Of a stretch of 64,000 nucleotides of DNA, positions 13,998-27,875 are shown in pieces. The notes below the pieces were generated by a model that searched no databases, was not told the DNA's origin, and saw only the letters and a program-made list of their open reading frames with translations. Origin of the DNA: Rhyacichthys aspro (lineage: Eukaryota > Chordata > Actinopteri > Gobiiformes > Rhyacichthyidae); contig CM072160.1 of NCBI GenBank assembly GCA_036850595.1, forward strand, positions 13,557,906-13,621,905, given 5' to 3'. Position 1 is the first letter of the stretch; every line of letters begins with the position of its first letter. The translations under genes and the position numbers were made by a program.

Positions 13998-14873
13998 TGA
14001 CTATATAACATTAGCTAATAGTCTTTGTGATTGCACAGCTGAACCACAGCAGCCAGTCAGCTCAATAACTTCAGACTGCTCCACCGAAACATCTTCCAAA
14101 CCTTAGATGAACAGCTCCCACATCGTCTCTTAAAGGTCCTGTGTCAATTTGTTATCTCTCACAATAGAAATCAGTGGTGGTACCTCAGCTGGAGTAAATC
14201 TTCTAACAAAGTGATGTCTTTTTCATGTGGCTCTTAGTAGTGCCAAGAAATGATTTATGTGTTGTTCGATCTGCCAAGGTGAAGCCAGTTTAAATGAGAA
14301 ACTGTCAGCTTTAAGTTGACTGTTGTGTAATGCCTGTTCTCTCACTTATTTTGCCTCTTTAAAAAACTCCAAATACATTTATACTATGGGAAATTAGCCT
14401 AATAACCTCTCAGGGTGTGCTAATATATGGATGCAAAGTGACTGGTAAAATGTTGCCTGGAGCATTTTGATGAGACCCGCTATGCTTTAATTAGGGCAAA
14501 TCCTACTTACCTCACTGGAGTCACAAAGTCTATTACCAGGGGATAGAATACAAGAGAAGCTGCTCAAACGTCCCTTTGTAGTTGATGGGTTTACAATAAT
14601 TGTAATTAAGGATAATCAGCCCTCTTGTTCTGCATGAAAGTTTATTAAGTTCATTATTGTCAGTTGTGGCAGAAAGCAAACAATGGCTGAATGTAAAAGT
14701 TATTGAGACTTTTTGTTGAAACAATATCTCCACTTAATCATGAAAAGTTGAATGTTCTGCATTTTTCTGACTTGTTTAAAGGAATAGCCTTCTGGATAGC
14801 TTGGTCTACGTATGGGCGTCTTTCTAATTCATTACAGCTAATCTTCTAATGTGTTGTTATTTTTTTCCTGCAG

Positions 14874-15052
14874 GCTTACTGAACCTGGAGCAGCTCCTCA
14901 GGCAGTTCCTCATCTCCAAGGAGACACTGTCGGTGCGCATGCTTGATGACAGCCAGGATCCAACCCCGCTCCTCAAGGAGATCCGAGACGACAAGACAGC
15001 CACCATCATAGTCGACGCCAATGCCACCATGTCACATATCATTTTGGAGCGG
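14874..15052 (+). CDS. grik4: grik4 exon: amino-terminal domain (179 nt)
   Basis: The first two bases complete the Cys codon from the previous exon. It then reads LLNLEQLLRQFLISKETL and continues through SVRMLDDSQDPTPLLKEIRDD to MSHIILER. The acceptor is TTTTTTCCTGCAG, and the donor after the CGG codon is GTTAGT at 15053. The SVRMLDD..DPTPLLKEIRDDK block is a hallmark of the GluK4/GluK5 pair. KTATII and the preceding LLNLE.LLRQFLISK favour GRIK4. NAT in DANATMS is a possible N-glycosylation site. It forms part of the second lobe of the extracellular amino-terminal domain. Skipping it alone would break the frame. Confidence 0.96.
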
Positions 15053-17818
15053 GTTAGTATGGGTCACTTGTTGTGTAGAAACTGCCGGTCCTCATTCTTC
15101 GCCAGCAGTGAATTATACCAATAAAATGGGTATAATATACATTTATATAATTCACTTTCTTTTGAATTGTTACTGAAAAGTGCCGCTGGCAAAAATGTTC
15201 AAGGATAAGACAAAACGTATGTGAGGAGGATTATTGCAGAACTCTGTAAGTCTGCAGCTTCCACCTGAGAATTGATGGATAATAGGCTCCGAATATTAAA
15301 CAAAGCAAAACAAGCCCTAAACCATTTGGCAATTTTATGAATCTGGCCCATAATAAAGTAATGTTGTCCAAAAACGCAAATTAACTAAAGGCATCTTGTC
15401 AAACACATTCAATCAAATTATATGGATGGCAGCTTTAAATCAAGTTTTATTCCATGACTCATCCTGCATAGTGACAATTTAGCATGGTTAAAAGGGATTA
15501 CTGTGTTTACAGACTCATAATGTAAGAAGCTATTTTGGCCACTTACACTTATAAATACAGCACATGCACTTTTTTATGACAGTTGAAAAAAAAGGAATTT
15601 CAACCGATGTTCTCATTTTTCTCCTTTGCTTCTTTCCCTCTTTGTTCTTTCTTTTTGTAACGCAAGTTCATATAGTGTAATAAAAGGCGTTAGCATTCTT
15701 TATTTCTGTCAGGAACACAACAGTACCCCGCTAATGTCCCTTTCTGGGCTAATAGCCGTGGCATTAATTAACATCTCAGAACACTATTAAAACCTTCAGC
15801 ACTTTGATTGAAGCGTGTAGAGGCTCCTTTTAGCCGGGGACTGGTGTTTGTTAAGAGTCAACTGAGGCGCAGTCTGGAGGAGCGGGTGGGTGTTCAGCTG
15901 CAGCATATGGCCAGTGAGTAATTAATACACACCTCATTATGTGCTGAAGGCAATGGATGCATGGCTCGAGTGGAGGTGACAGTAACTGAGGGGCCAGAGA
16001 CAAGATGTTTCTTTCTCATGTCCCCCTCATTCTTCAAACTCTCTTCTGTCTTATCTCTGAGTCTCTCACCTCAATCAACTGTTCAGGCTCCCATCAGTGG
16101 TCATCTTGTCACCATAGCAACACTGGAAACCCTGGGCCCAAAGCACCCACAGTGGGATGCCGCTCATTCTTTTGTTCTTTTTTTTTTTTTTACTGTTTCA
16201 ATATGTATTGTGGTCTCTTCTGTGCCAGTTCTTCCATTTGATTGTATTTCTTCTCATGTTCGACCTCAGGTAACACGATGTGAAGCAATCAGCAGCGACG
16301 GCGTGAAGTTTGCAGTCTTGGCTCTCACATGCTCTGCCTCGATACGATACTCACAGTTTCAGAGCAACACAGTGATTTGTCCGTCTAAAAGGACACTTTT
16401 GTCATTTGTTTTGCAAGAAGTTCCCCACTTCTCGCGTGCTGCATCAAACCCCAGCCAGACAAAAGTCCCTCTCTCTGAGGTTCAGCTTGTATTGCGTTCT
16501 GAATGTAATCGCGTTTAGTCAGACCACCGCTGTTGTGCACCACTGGACTAAACAAGAGAGGGATTTGATAATGAGTCTTCACTTCAGACCAGAAAGTCTA
16601 CACTCAATCAAAGGAATATAAATAGCCAAAGCAATGAATATAACTCAGATTGCCATGGAAATGCTAAGCAAAATGTTTTTATTATGGAAGCTTTAAGTAT
16701 ATTAAGTTCATTCAAAGTTTAATAATGCAGGTTGTTTTTGTTTTAGTAATTGATGCCTTTGTACTTCACTTCTGTTTTATTATTAATGCTTGTGCTGGTT
16801 AAATATTCAAGAACTGACAATGACATCCTTCTCCTCCTTGAACAGTCTTGAAGTTTCCCACAGATTTGAAAGCAAAACATCCATCACTGCATCCTGATAT
16901 TATTAATTACACTCTGTAGATTGCAGTGCACCTACAGGTGATGCAGAGCAATGATTCATCTCCTCAGTTTGGATATAGATCTGTTTAATATGTACTGATT
17001 TTATCTTGACTTTTATTGAGTGAGAGTTTATCATATAGAGTACAGCACACAGATATGAAACAATATTCTCTTGGTAATCCGTGGTGCAACAGTGACTAAG
17101 AGCATCACAATGAGTCAGACTGTCTGGATGATACAGACAGTAGCTCATAAAAATGTACTAAATATATGTGAGTGCAAACCTATGGAAGTGATGGGTGTAT
17201 ATGCGGATAGTTCAGGATATAGCTAGAGGGGCTGGGATTTGTGTTTTTGAGAAATGACCACTGCCACCTGTTTTGAGGCTTAGACTACTCTTTGTTCTTC
17301 CTCCCAAGTGAAAAGTTTCCTTGGGTCGTGTGGGTTCATTTCTTGTTTTTGGTATCTCTTCCATCAGGCTTTGTGGTGGTCTGACGAGGCTACTGTGTCT
17401 TACAGCATCCTCCCTGTTCCTATTAATGAAATGAAACGATGAAAGTTCACCCTGTCCTTCACAACTGCTTCTCCCAGTGACTTTGATTTACTCAAATTGT
17501 GAGGCAGGGTGTCGAGCGGCATACTAATGCGCTCAAGAAATTAATTGCTCCATTGAGAGGCATCGTCAGATAAGAACGTGTCTAGTTTTATCAAGATGTG
17601 GATTTGATCTGTCAGCAGCAGAGTGGAGATGGACTTCCACTCAATCACTGACCTCTCAACTTCTCTCCACACCCTCTTTTTGCTTGATGCACTCGGTTTC
17701 TTTGCTGCTCTGACCTCCAGCTTAACATCTTTTTGTTCAATATCCACCCTTCAATTTTCTGTTTTCTTCTTTGTGTTGTTCTTTTGTATTCTGACCTCTG
17801 TTCCTGTTTTCTCTGCAG
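15053..17818 (+). other. grik4: grik4 intron, 2.8 kb
   Basis: Phase-0 intron. It contains a 14-nt T run at 16178-16191. The longest open frame in the window (15961-16518) falls here but runs through that T tract, has no recognisable domain and is most likely chance. The 3' end, about 17690-17818, is unusually rich in T and C and ends TCTCTGCAG. Confidence 0.85.
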
Positions 17819-17872
17819 GCATCTGAGCTGGGAATGCTGTCGGTCTACTACACTTACATCTTCACTTCTCTG
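17819..17872 (+). CDS. grik4: grik4 exon: short 54-nt exon of the amino-terminal domain
   Basis: Eighteen complete codons, ASELGMLSVYYTYIFTSL, between a CTCTGCAG acceptor and a GTAAGA donor. It matches the GRIK4 segment that reads A.ELGM.S.YYTYIFT; GRIK5 has YKYILT, so the YYTYIFT reading supports grik4. The exon is phase 0 at both ends, so skipping it would remove 18 residues of the amino-terminal domain core without a frameshift. It is very short, but the splice sites are strong and the match to the family is unambiguous. Confidence 0.95.
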
Positions 17873-18993
17873 GTAAGAAATGGATGGTAGTTGTCCATGT
17901 TGGCACAGCAATGTATTAGTAGAGATTATATTAGAATGTATTCAATTTAAGTGTAATTTGACTGAGTTAACACTAATAGTCTTGTTGCTTCATGTGAGCA
18001 CACTTGAGCTCACTTTGCATGTAAGCAGAAATGCTGGCTGTGTTCAAAGCTTGTTGATTGTAGTGCCTTCATCCACTGCTAATTTACCCTCACTGAGTGA
18101 AGTGCACTTCAAAACAAAACAAATAGTAAATAATGATCATTATTAGACTTTAGAAACTAAAATGTTTGTGCCGCTGCAGGGCTTCTCACTGAAAGTCCTT
18201 CTCTCTACATTATATTTGCTAACTCGTGTTAATTGGAGGTTAACGTCTTTATGTATGTGTGGTCTAATGTTACATCTTGCATAATTTTTATCTTGAATAT
18301 GCAAAATATATGTGAAAGTAGAGAGAAAAAGAGCCTTTGAAGCTTCAGTTGGCCACAGCTGATTTTTTTTTTTGCCTCCAAAGCCATTTTAATGAAACTC
18401 CAAATATCTTAAGTTACTATTTGGTAACCTCACATTGTGAATCATGTTATTACAAACTATGTATAAACTATATTAATGTGTGCAGGCTTGTAGTGTGTGC
18501 TGAAGATTTTGGATAGAACATTTGAGGTGTTTGTTGCTTGCGTATGCTCCCAGAATATGTCCCAGAAGAATATTAAAAAGTACTGACCTCTATCAGCACT
18601 GTTATTTGGGCACATCAAGGCTAAGAGATCTGAGAGTTATCATAAGATCATAAAGATTGCCTTGGAGAAAATTTGATACTATAGTAAACTTAGCAGTTAG
18701 CTGTTCCCTAATGGAAATTAATGAGGTTCGAAACACTTTGCTCTAATAGTGCTGTGGAGAGGATTCATATCAAACTGATTTATGACTCATTAAGAGCGGG
18801 CCTCTGCCATCTTCATGTTTTGCTCCACACCACCAAACACAGACACGTTATGTAGTGAGCCTCCGTTCTTTTGTACTATTCGCGCACCTGCTCATGTCTG
18901 CGTCCCTTTGTGACTTTGCCTCAATACACCGCCTCATAGATCTCAGCTAACATTGCTGTGTCTGTGTGTTTCAGTGCAGAGTCATGAGGACCC

Positions 18994-19008
18994 TGTGTGT
19001 GTGTGTGT
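18994..19008. repeat. Short TG microsatellite
   Basis: About seven TG units, deep in intron. Confidence 0.85.
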
Positions 19009-22000
19009 CAGCCTCACACAACCAATTATTAAAAACATACTGAGAGCTCTGGGATGCTATTGTCACTGAAAGCTTTTAAAGGGATAGTGTGAAGGTGCAA
19101 TGGTGAAAGAGTCCACATTCAATTCTGAAAACACATTCAGGATATTTCAATTACCAAAACCAGATAATTACAGTTATTCTTTTTGTTGGTGCTCCCTTGG
19201 TCCACTGTGTTCAGTATTTGGATTTGAAATATTGTTAAAGTGAGCCAGTGGCTGTGTGTTTAGTGTCTTTTGACAGGCTTGTGTTTGTTTTTTAAGAAGA
19301 GAGACGTAATTAAAGTTGTAGCTAAATTTGTTATCTCAGTGTGAAACAGTGCAGAGCTTTTAAGAGCATTGTATGTGCTTTGACATCGACGTGACACATC
19401 ATCAGCTCGAAGGCTCTTCCTCTTCGTCCTACAGTTAAAGTCCTTCAGCTGTTGTATAACTCAACACCAGATCCCTTGCAGTGAAGCCTTTAAGAAATTA
19501 AAGTGTTTTATCATTTCTTCACTTCAGAAAGGTTCAAGGCTTTATGTTGTACCAATTAAAACATTGGCTTGAGGGCCTCTAACTTTCACAACTTTTACAG
19601 CTCAACCATCATTTGTGGAAAACCTATAGAACATAATTACCTGACAATTTGTTAGGCTGCTTAAACATTAAATGCTTGCGCTTGGCACTCATGCTCTCCT
19701 CCTTCAACTTGTTTTCCCCCCATTTTCTCCATCGTTCCCTGCTTCTTGTGCCTTCCTGCTTTGCTGACACTTCATTTATCTGCGGTCCTGACATCCCTGA
19801 CTAACGACGTGCCAGACTGCTCCCCTGCCTAATCTGTTTCCCCTGAATCATCTCAAGACGCTCATCAATGTCCTCGTGCAGCCCGCCGCCAACAACGCAC
19901 ACCTCACTTTTGTCAATCCCACTTATGAACAGGGACACTTAGGCTCCTCATGTGCGTTTTCTTCAATTTGCATGTTTTGTTATTAATCCACCCCAGAAAA
20001 AAAAGGTGACAGCATTATAACTGTTAACATTTTGTATGCGGCCCCACTTAGTCAATCAATACCAAGCTTTGCAGAGAAGATGGATGCATGTGTGAAAAAG
20101 CGACTATTCATCAAGTATCATTACAGCCGTCCAGAGCTGGTACACGTTTAGCTTCTCTGCCTTTTTATGCCTTTGTTAGAGCATAAAGTACATTCAGGTA
20201 GCAGCTTACAAAGTGTTTTGTCCTCCAGTCCACATTATCTCTGCTCTACTAGACCTAGACACTGCAACTTAATCTAAGAACAAGCATTTACTTCAGGTAA
20301 TGGTGCTGATCACTGTGAGATAGCCAGATGAGAGTGAGAAAAAAAAAGAAAATGACTATCATAATAAACATTGTGTTTAGCCTCTTATGTCTCCTCTTCT
20401 CCTAGCAGCTTTTAATTATCTTTTAAAAGAGAGACATTTGTTTTTCTGAAAGTTACTAAAATTGTGTCTTTTACCGCAACTCAAAAACAAAAAATCCCTA
20501 TAAACTGTGCACACACTTCCACTCAGTGCTCGCTCCACGGCTTCCATCTAAGTGATTTGTATCCCACGATCCAAGCTACTCACCAGGATTGAATAAATCA
20601 CATCAGGTCGACAGTGACTCATCATATGTTGACGGGATGCCTAATGTCATTTGAAGGTTAGCCTGGCTGTGGAATGGGCTTCGCACGCAACCCTCTTTCA
20701 CTGTGCCTTTATTCTTGATGAAACGCTCACTTGGTCTCATTTTCACGTGCACACAATACAACCATAAAGACGTTCTGACACACAGTGATGCCTGACATAT
20801 TATCCCACTCGGCAAAGAGGGGGCCATCACTTCTGCCCCTCTACGCACCCCTCAGTTTGTTTGTTTTGTTCTTCATGTTTCATTTCCCCTCCACACAGCC
20901 GTGATCCCTCTTGTCATTGCAGTCATTGTCATGCGCTGCCAGCACTTCCTGACTGTCACACACGCATAAACACAGACACACCAATGACACAGCTCAAGTT
21001 ACATCCACACACAATGTCCCATCCTACTGACATACAGTTGTGGCCTGCTTATCTACGTGAGTGTGTGTCTGTGTCCCAGAAACAAACTCTGCTTTGCTTG
21101 CATAGCATCTTTACTAAAATATAGGACTGTAAAGGGTATTTTAAATAATTGATAGGAGAATGTACAATTTATTTCTACTAGTTTATTCCATTCTATTGAC
21201 TATAGGAGATTAGTTTTGGACTTGCAATGTTTTCTTACAATGTTTACATATTGTTTGTGTCACTCTTTCGCTGTTTCTTATTTCCACAGTAAAACCAAAA
21301 TGTTGCCACACAAACAATTTAAAAGAGGCAGGGGCATCTTGAATACCTATTTCGCCCTCACACCTCCATCATGCTGATTTCAAGAGACAGCTTTTCACTT
21401 TGATGAGAAATCTTGTGAGATCTTGTCACGTTTTTGAAACACTTTATTTTGCCAAATTTTGTTCCACATGCTGTGTGTAGCCAACAGCCAATAGCTTTCT
21501 GGGACCCAGCTGTTGCGTCATCGCTGAGGGTGCTTTCTGCACAGTGTGCAACAGCACAGCAGGACAGGAACAAAACAAAAACAGCTCCTTCACTGGATTC
21601 AAAGTTTGTGTTTTTCTGAGAACACCACACTCTTATAAACAAACAGCCATACAACAGAATATTTTTTTTAACTTCTGAAGCGCTGATTATTTTTAATTTT
21701 TTTTTCTCTTCTGCCTCACACATAACATCCTTTCTGCCATTTGTTCTTGGGCAGTTGGGCTTCCTGGGCCTGACATGAGTTCATACTTGTATTATATTTT
21801 ATAATATTTCCTTGTAAATGCAAAACATTCTTTTCTAGCTTTCTCACTGTTCCCATTATTTCATCTGTACCTGTTTGCCACTCTCCACTGGCAGTAGTTG
21901 TCCAGTCTCCATCTACTCTTTCCCCTCATTCAGTCCGTCCTGCTCCTGCTGTCCCTGGCCCTGATAACAATCTTCACAAAATTCAATTTCACAATTTCAT

Positions 22001-24800
22001 TGTTCTGGTTACATTTCTTGTCCCATATCTGTTAATGGAAATTCAACGGTCCCATAAAAATATCTAAAAATACACAACCCACTTCCTATTGACTTGGCCC
22101 TCCATCTCTAAGGTGCAGCCTGGTACTGAAGAGTTAGTAACCCAAAATCAGGCTTGTCAGTCAAGCTGCTTTAGAGGGCAACCACTGTGACTGTGAAAAT
22201 GATTGGGATTTAATTAATTCCCCTCCACGGCTTATGTAAAGTTCATATTTCCTTGTTTAGACAGAGAGTTTGGGAATCAATCAACTGAGTAATAGGAAAG
22301 GTAATAGGCTGCGTGGACGGTGACAACAGAGGGTTGCATCCATCCTGCCAGAATATAAACTATGTCATTATTATGTCAAAGCAGTGTGTTTTACCAAATG
22401 CTGTTTACTCTGGGATCATTTGTAATGAAATGCCAGCTTACTTTTCTAGAAAATATTTATTGTGTTGGGCAAAAGCCTCAAAATTAAACAACACTTTTGA
22501 ATAAACCATATCACAGATATGAAGGGTTGTACCATTTGTACACTTGTACTGTTTAAGCCTGTTAAAGATTTATTATTGTTATCCTTTTCATTTTCTCTAA
22601 AACAAACCCCCAAACAAAGTCTGCTCTTTAAACAATTTAAACTGGAAGCTATAAAGTGTCCATAATTATCCTGTTAACTCTAGAACTGCTCTGTTGAAAA
22701 AAAAGTTGTTACTTCGGTAAATATTAAGACTCTGCATGTCTTTGGTCCACAATAAAGCAGTAAATAATGCAAACAAATCAACCCTTTGTGGTGGGGTTTT
22801 GAGAGAAGTCTCCTCCATCCTCACACCCACACGCTCCTCAGAGCAGCATTAAGAGCTTTCAACAGTGGCAATTGTGATGCATGGACAACAAACTGTGGTT
22901 CAAGTGAGGAGCAAAAAGGTGAAATGTCTCCCTTGCCACTGAAAAGGTTGAAGTCTGTAAAAGTGATGTAAAAAATTGTCAGTTAGCGATAGCAATGATA
23001 ATATATTGACTGTGTAAATAGTCCTGGCCTTGAATTCTGTGCTTTAGATGTAGAAGCACTCTGTGGGAAAAGGTCAGCAAAGCCTTCCCAGATACTTTAT
23101 CAAACTAATCCTGCCGTCCTTAGATTTGATTTAGTTTCTATTTGATGAAGACTTTAATTGTGTGTCCAAGCTCAACTGCCCACCTTTTTAGTCTTGTCTC
23201 ATCCATCCAGTGTCAGCGCTCTGTTAATGATCCAATAAAATCATCAATAAATGTATCAAGGCTCCAATCTCATATTTCTTACATCGATCTATTCATGCTT
23301 CTGTTCATGCTTGTTACCCACCACACTTCTTGGATGATTGGTGGTATGCTTTTCACTATATAACCAACGCAGACTGTATGGCTCTTGTGAAAAGAAGCTC
23401 ATATAATGGCTCTTGTTCTTGAATTTTGAAACCAATGATGAGCCAATTTGTCAAAACGTCATTTACATTTATTAGGCCTTCACTCACCAAATGACAAATG
23501 CCAGAATTTATATATTTATAACACTTTATAAACTTAAAAGTTTATGTTCACCATACCAGTGTCAAGTGCTAAATATTTTAGCGTATAAAGTGCACAGTTT
23601 ATTATAACATCATCTTTTCAATGTGGGCAGAATTTACCATTATAGAAATAGTTTTATGTTATATATTTAATATGTGGGTCATATAAACCATGGTTGCTCT
23701 TACACTTTTCATGGGCCTCAATGTGTCAGCCCCTCATTTAGAACATTCAAGTATAAGTCGCACACACTGCAGTGAAACATATCTTCTTAGCCATGTGTTC
23801 CAGTTTGCTATTTCCTCACAAAGAGAAGGGTGACCAGTAATTTGACGTGTCTGTCATTATTCATGAAGGGCAGTCATTAATCATGTATGGCTCATTTTAA
23901 AGGGTCAGGTTGAACTCCAGGTTGGTCTTTTTCACAATTAACATTTCCATAAAGAACTTTAGTGGCCAAAAGGAAAGCTTTGATTTAATAGACACAGAAA
24001 TCTGCCTATATTTGTGTGAGAATTTGAGTTTACCTGACATGATTAATTTGTGACGATTGCTTGCAGTCTTATCAACCAAAACATAACTTTCCAACAATAT
24101 TAAAACATGCTCCAGAGAAGCTTGTTTACTATAAGATTATGCGACTTGAATTTCCCCAGCCTCTTTTTATCTTTGCACATTAAACAGACAGTGGCTGAAA
24201 ATGTGTGAAAATGAAGGTAAACATTTTAATGCAGCATTCCACCGCAGACTTGCAGATTTGTAGATGAGCAAGGACTAGTGGCATATTGATCACTCAGTTT
24301 CATTCATATTACTACCTTCTCTGGGTCTCTCTGATCCCTGTGTCTGGATGACTCAGTGTTGACAGTTGTATTACAGACTATTATCTTCCAAATCCCAGGG
24401 CTTGAGTCAAAGCTTACTGTAGGTGCTTCTTGGGAAAGTTTAAATTGCTTACAGGCTTCTTACGGTGCTTTCTGTGTTCTATATGTTTCTTCCACCATTG
24501 CACCTTTTCACCACTTTCACCACCTTCACATTTCACTTTCTGCATCCACAAATTTTCATTCTCTTGTCATAGCTCTACATTCATTTCTTCAACACTCCTT
24601 TTTTAAAATAATGTCAATATCTGGCAATTAACATGCCTGTACAAGCCATGGTTTTTGCTCTGTTTTGTGTCCTACACATACATACATTATATCTTTGAGG
24701 GGTTAACAATCGACAACTTTTTACAACACAAACAAACTGGACTGTGCTTCATTTTGGTCAGACCCGACACCAAAATGTATTTGCTGGACCATAGTTTAGC

Positions 24801-24915
24801 TGTTTGGCCTGAACCACGGTCCTCTGGCGCTTGCACATCTGACGATTTCATTCAAACCAAAAGGGCAAAGGGCAAAGTCCAAAAGTCCGGACCAAACAGT
24901 GCAGGTGTTTTTTAA
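24801..24915. mobile_element. Possible relic of a non-autonomous DNA transposon
   Basis: The words GGCCTGAACCACGGTCCTCTGGCG and AAAAGTCCGGACCAAAC resemble degenerate terminal sequences of fish non-autonomous DNA elements, as far as I recall. No paired inverted terminal repeat or target duplication could be fixed by eye, so class and boundaries are uncertain. Confidence 0.3.
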
Positions 24916-27875
24916 AGCACAAATCTGTAACAAACCCCCATGTGCTTGTTTTGTTCTGTGCTCCCACATCTTCAGATGTCACGCTCTTTAGCTAACAGTC
25001 AAATTGGTTTAATTAAGGTCCATTTGCCTTTATGACCATTTTGTTTGGCACTAACACTGCTTTTATAACACAGTTAGCATCAACCAAAAAGTCATCAGTG
25101 GTATTTGGAGCAAATACAGTGTCCAGCTCTCTGCAGTTTTAATCAGCCTGATGGTGCCTTCAGGCTGACAAACAGAGGCTGTTATTGTATTGTGATTATC
25201 ACATAGCCAGAGAAAGAAATCCAGACAGAAAGTTCAATAGATGATCAAGCCAAAGTGATTGCAGGTGGTGATCATGTCCATTCAAAATCAATAGGAGTGT
25301 GTGAAACTAACAGAGTCTCACACTGAAACCCTTTGATGTTCACTTGTTCATGCAGGTACGAACACTTCTAACAGTGTAATAATTTAAATAAGATTGTCTT
25401 TGGACACAGTTTCACTTTTTCTTCAAAGCCTTGACACAGAGGCACTAATTAACCTCAGTCCAGCTGACAAACGCCAAAGGTCTTTGAGCCTTCAACCTTA
25501 GGCAATTTTTGCATTTTCTATCACACTAACAGTGTTAATTCAAATGCTAAATGACCTGCATTTCATCCGTTAATGCTAAGTATAGTGTGATTCAAGCAGG
25601 TTTTATGGGCATCACTTTGCACAAGCCCTGCTGATCCAATTAAACAGCCTGCAAAAATGGCTGCAGTAATTCACTGCTTAGGGAGACTCGCAGAAAATCA
25701 TACAAAATGATTTGCAAAACAAAATGCCCACAGCACAAAAAACACAGAAGTCAAATGAAGGGATTTTAAAGGAAGGAAACTTTCTGTTGTGAAAATGCCC
25801 TTAATTCAAAATCTGAATTATCTTTTTTTTGTGAGAAAAACCCACAGTTGGACTGTTAACCATGATGTGATATTAGTGTAAGCCCCAATGAACTCACTTC
25901 AGGCATTTTTGTTCAGGAACTCACACAAAATCCTGTGATCAATGAGTGGAAAGTATAGTGTCAATTATCACCTCCCTCTTTTTATGTTTTCTTTTCACTG
26001 TGTTGTAATACTTTTTTTAATGCTGTCACCTACAGCAGATGGGAACTTTTTTCAGTTCCTAACAATACAATCTCATCAGCTACAACCCCTTTTAGTCAAA
26101 TAAACATCTGTTGTAAATTTCCATGTCATTTTTGACTTTGAAAGCTTTCCATTATGAGTGAATATCTTTGGCCTTGTGCACTTTGAGCTGCTATTCTCCA
26201 TCATAAAAATCTGCTGGGGCCTAGAAGAAAAGACCGACTGTTTCAGATTCCAAACATATGCTCCTGTGTGCAATATTCATGTTGTTTTTGGCCTTCACCA
26301 GCCTCAGAATTATTCTGGGCATAAGGTCAGCGCCTCACAAATAGCTTGTTGTAGTCACAGGTCAGTACTAATTCTATGAATAATGAAATAAAATTGGTAA
26401 TTTGTTTTGAAGACTGTGCAGGAAGGCCGCCAGACTGTGGTGATGTATGCAGCTATTAAATGCTTTAAACAAAGCTCATGCATCAAATGCTGCACACTCA
26501 GCTAAGATGTATGCTATGATCATTTCATGGCCATCTTGCAGTGACTGGAAGTGACCGACCATAAGAATGATGTGACAGGTGAGTGACCTGTGAAGAGCAT
26601 ACAGTTGACTTATCTGCATAGTATAAAAAAGAGCATTTCTACATGAGCTTAAAGTGTCAGTAGATGGACAAACAAAGTATTGACTTGTAGATGTAGACTA
26701 GTGTTGACATAAAGCAGTACTCACGACTACACTCATGTAATTTACTTCATATTTAATAGGAGGAGGCAAGGGGCTTTAGGGCTCAGTCTAAATTTATGTG
26801 GCCACTGTTAAATCACCAAATGAATTATTGCCAGGAAATGTACACGCACACCAGAATAATCTGTTGAAAAAGATTTCATTCCAGAGCTAAAAGGGTTTAG
26901 CATTGTATGTTCTTTCCTTGCTATTACAGGAGGCCATTAATTAGCAGTATGATTAGAAAAATCAATATGCAATTTACAGAAATGTTGCTCAAGGCTTCAG
27001 ACTGAAGCTATTCTTTAAAATTCTTCTCACAAGATAAGCCTATATTCATTCATGCCAAAGACAATTATCACCAATAACAGCTCCGTCTCATTTTATAAAA
27101 CAGAATCATAACGTACTATAATCAACATTTTAAATTAATCAAACAGTACAGAGTCACTGAATATGCCTCGTCTCTTCATTTTGTAGCCTCACTTGGCATT
27201 GGACCACTAACCAGTAACCAGACTCCTGCACTGACCTAATTCAAATTTCACAAAGATAGAAAAACAAATTGTTTTAGTTAATTCCAACCTGTGCAGATTA
27301 GACTTACCATTTTGAATAGCAGCCCATGACAGTACAGTACATAATACAGCACTCACTCTACTGCCAAGCTCGCATTTCAAAGCATTATCTGTCAACAGAA
27401 ATTCAGTGAGCAGTCAGTCGGTTGTGTTGGGCTCAGAGGCTGTATAATGCATGGAGCAGAAATGCATCCTCATTCAATGGCTGTCCTTGGAGCCTAGAGA
27501 ATCACTATAATCTCTACGTTTTCATCCTATTTAGGGAGATGGGATGAGTGGACAAAGAGAATCACTGAAAGAGGTTGATCGAGAGGTTTGTGCTCCATTT
27601 TGGGTATATTCCGTTAATGCCGGCGGATCTGTCATGACAAGCTGACTGTGCGATAACAAACTCTGACTGCATTTGGGTTGCTTCTCTATATAACATCATA
27701 CTGTATGTCTGCCAGAAAACGCACTCAAGGTAAAAAATGTGAAATCCACAAGACAGATAAGGAATGGTAAGGCTTTCGGATTGGGGGCTTTTCAAAGGGA
27801 AAGACCAGGAGTTGGTGAAGCATCAGTTTTTGGTTGGTTGGCTGTGGCCCCGGTGCTGATTGATCTCCAGGTGAC

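Larger units (their letters stand above)
9569..14873 (+). other. grik4: grik4 intron, 5.3 kb
   Basis: Phase-1 intron. It contains a 21-nt T run at 12285-12305, a purine-rich stretch at about 11400-11520 and a SINE-like fragment at 13846-13997. No other exon is needed, because the flanking exons splice the Cys codon T|GC and continue directly into LLNLE as in GRIK4. Confidence 0.85.

Noticed and set aside
15961..16518. 185-codon open frame, the longest in the window
   Set aside because: It lies within an intron, runs through a T homopolymer, shows no recognisable domain, and overlaps equally long frames in other phases.
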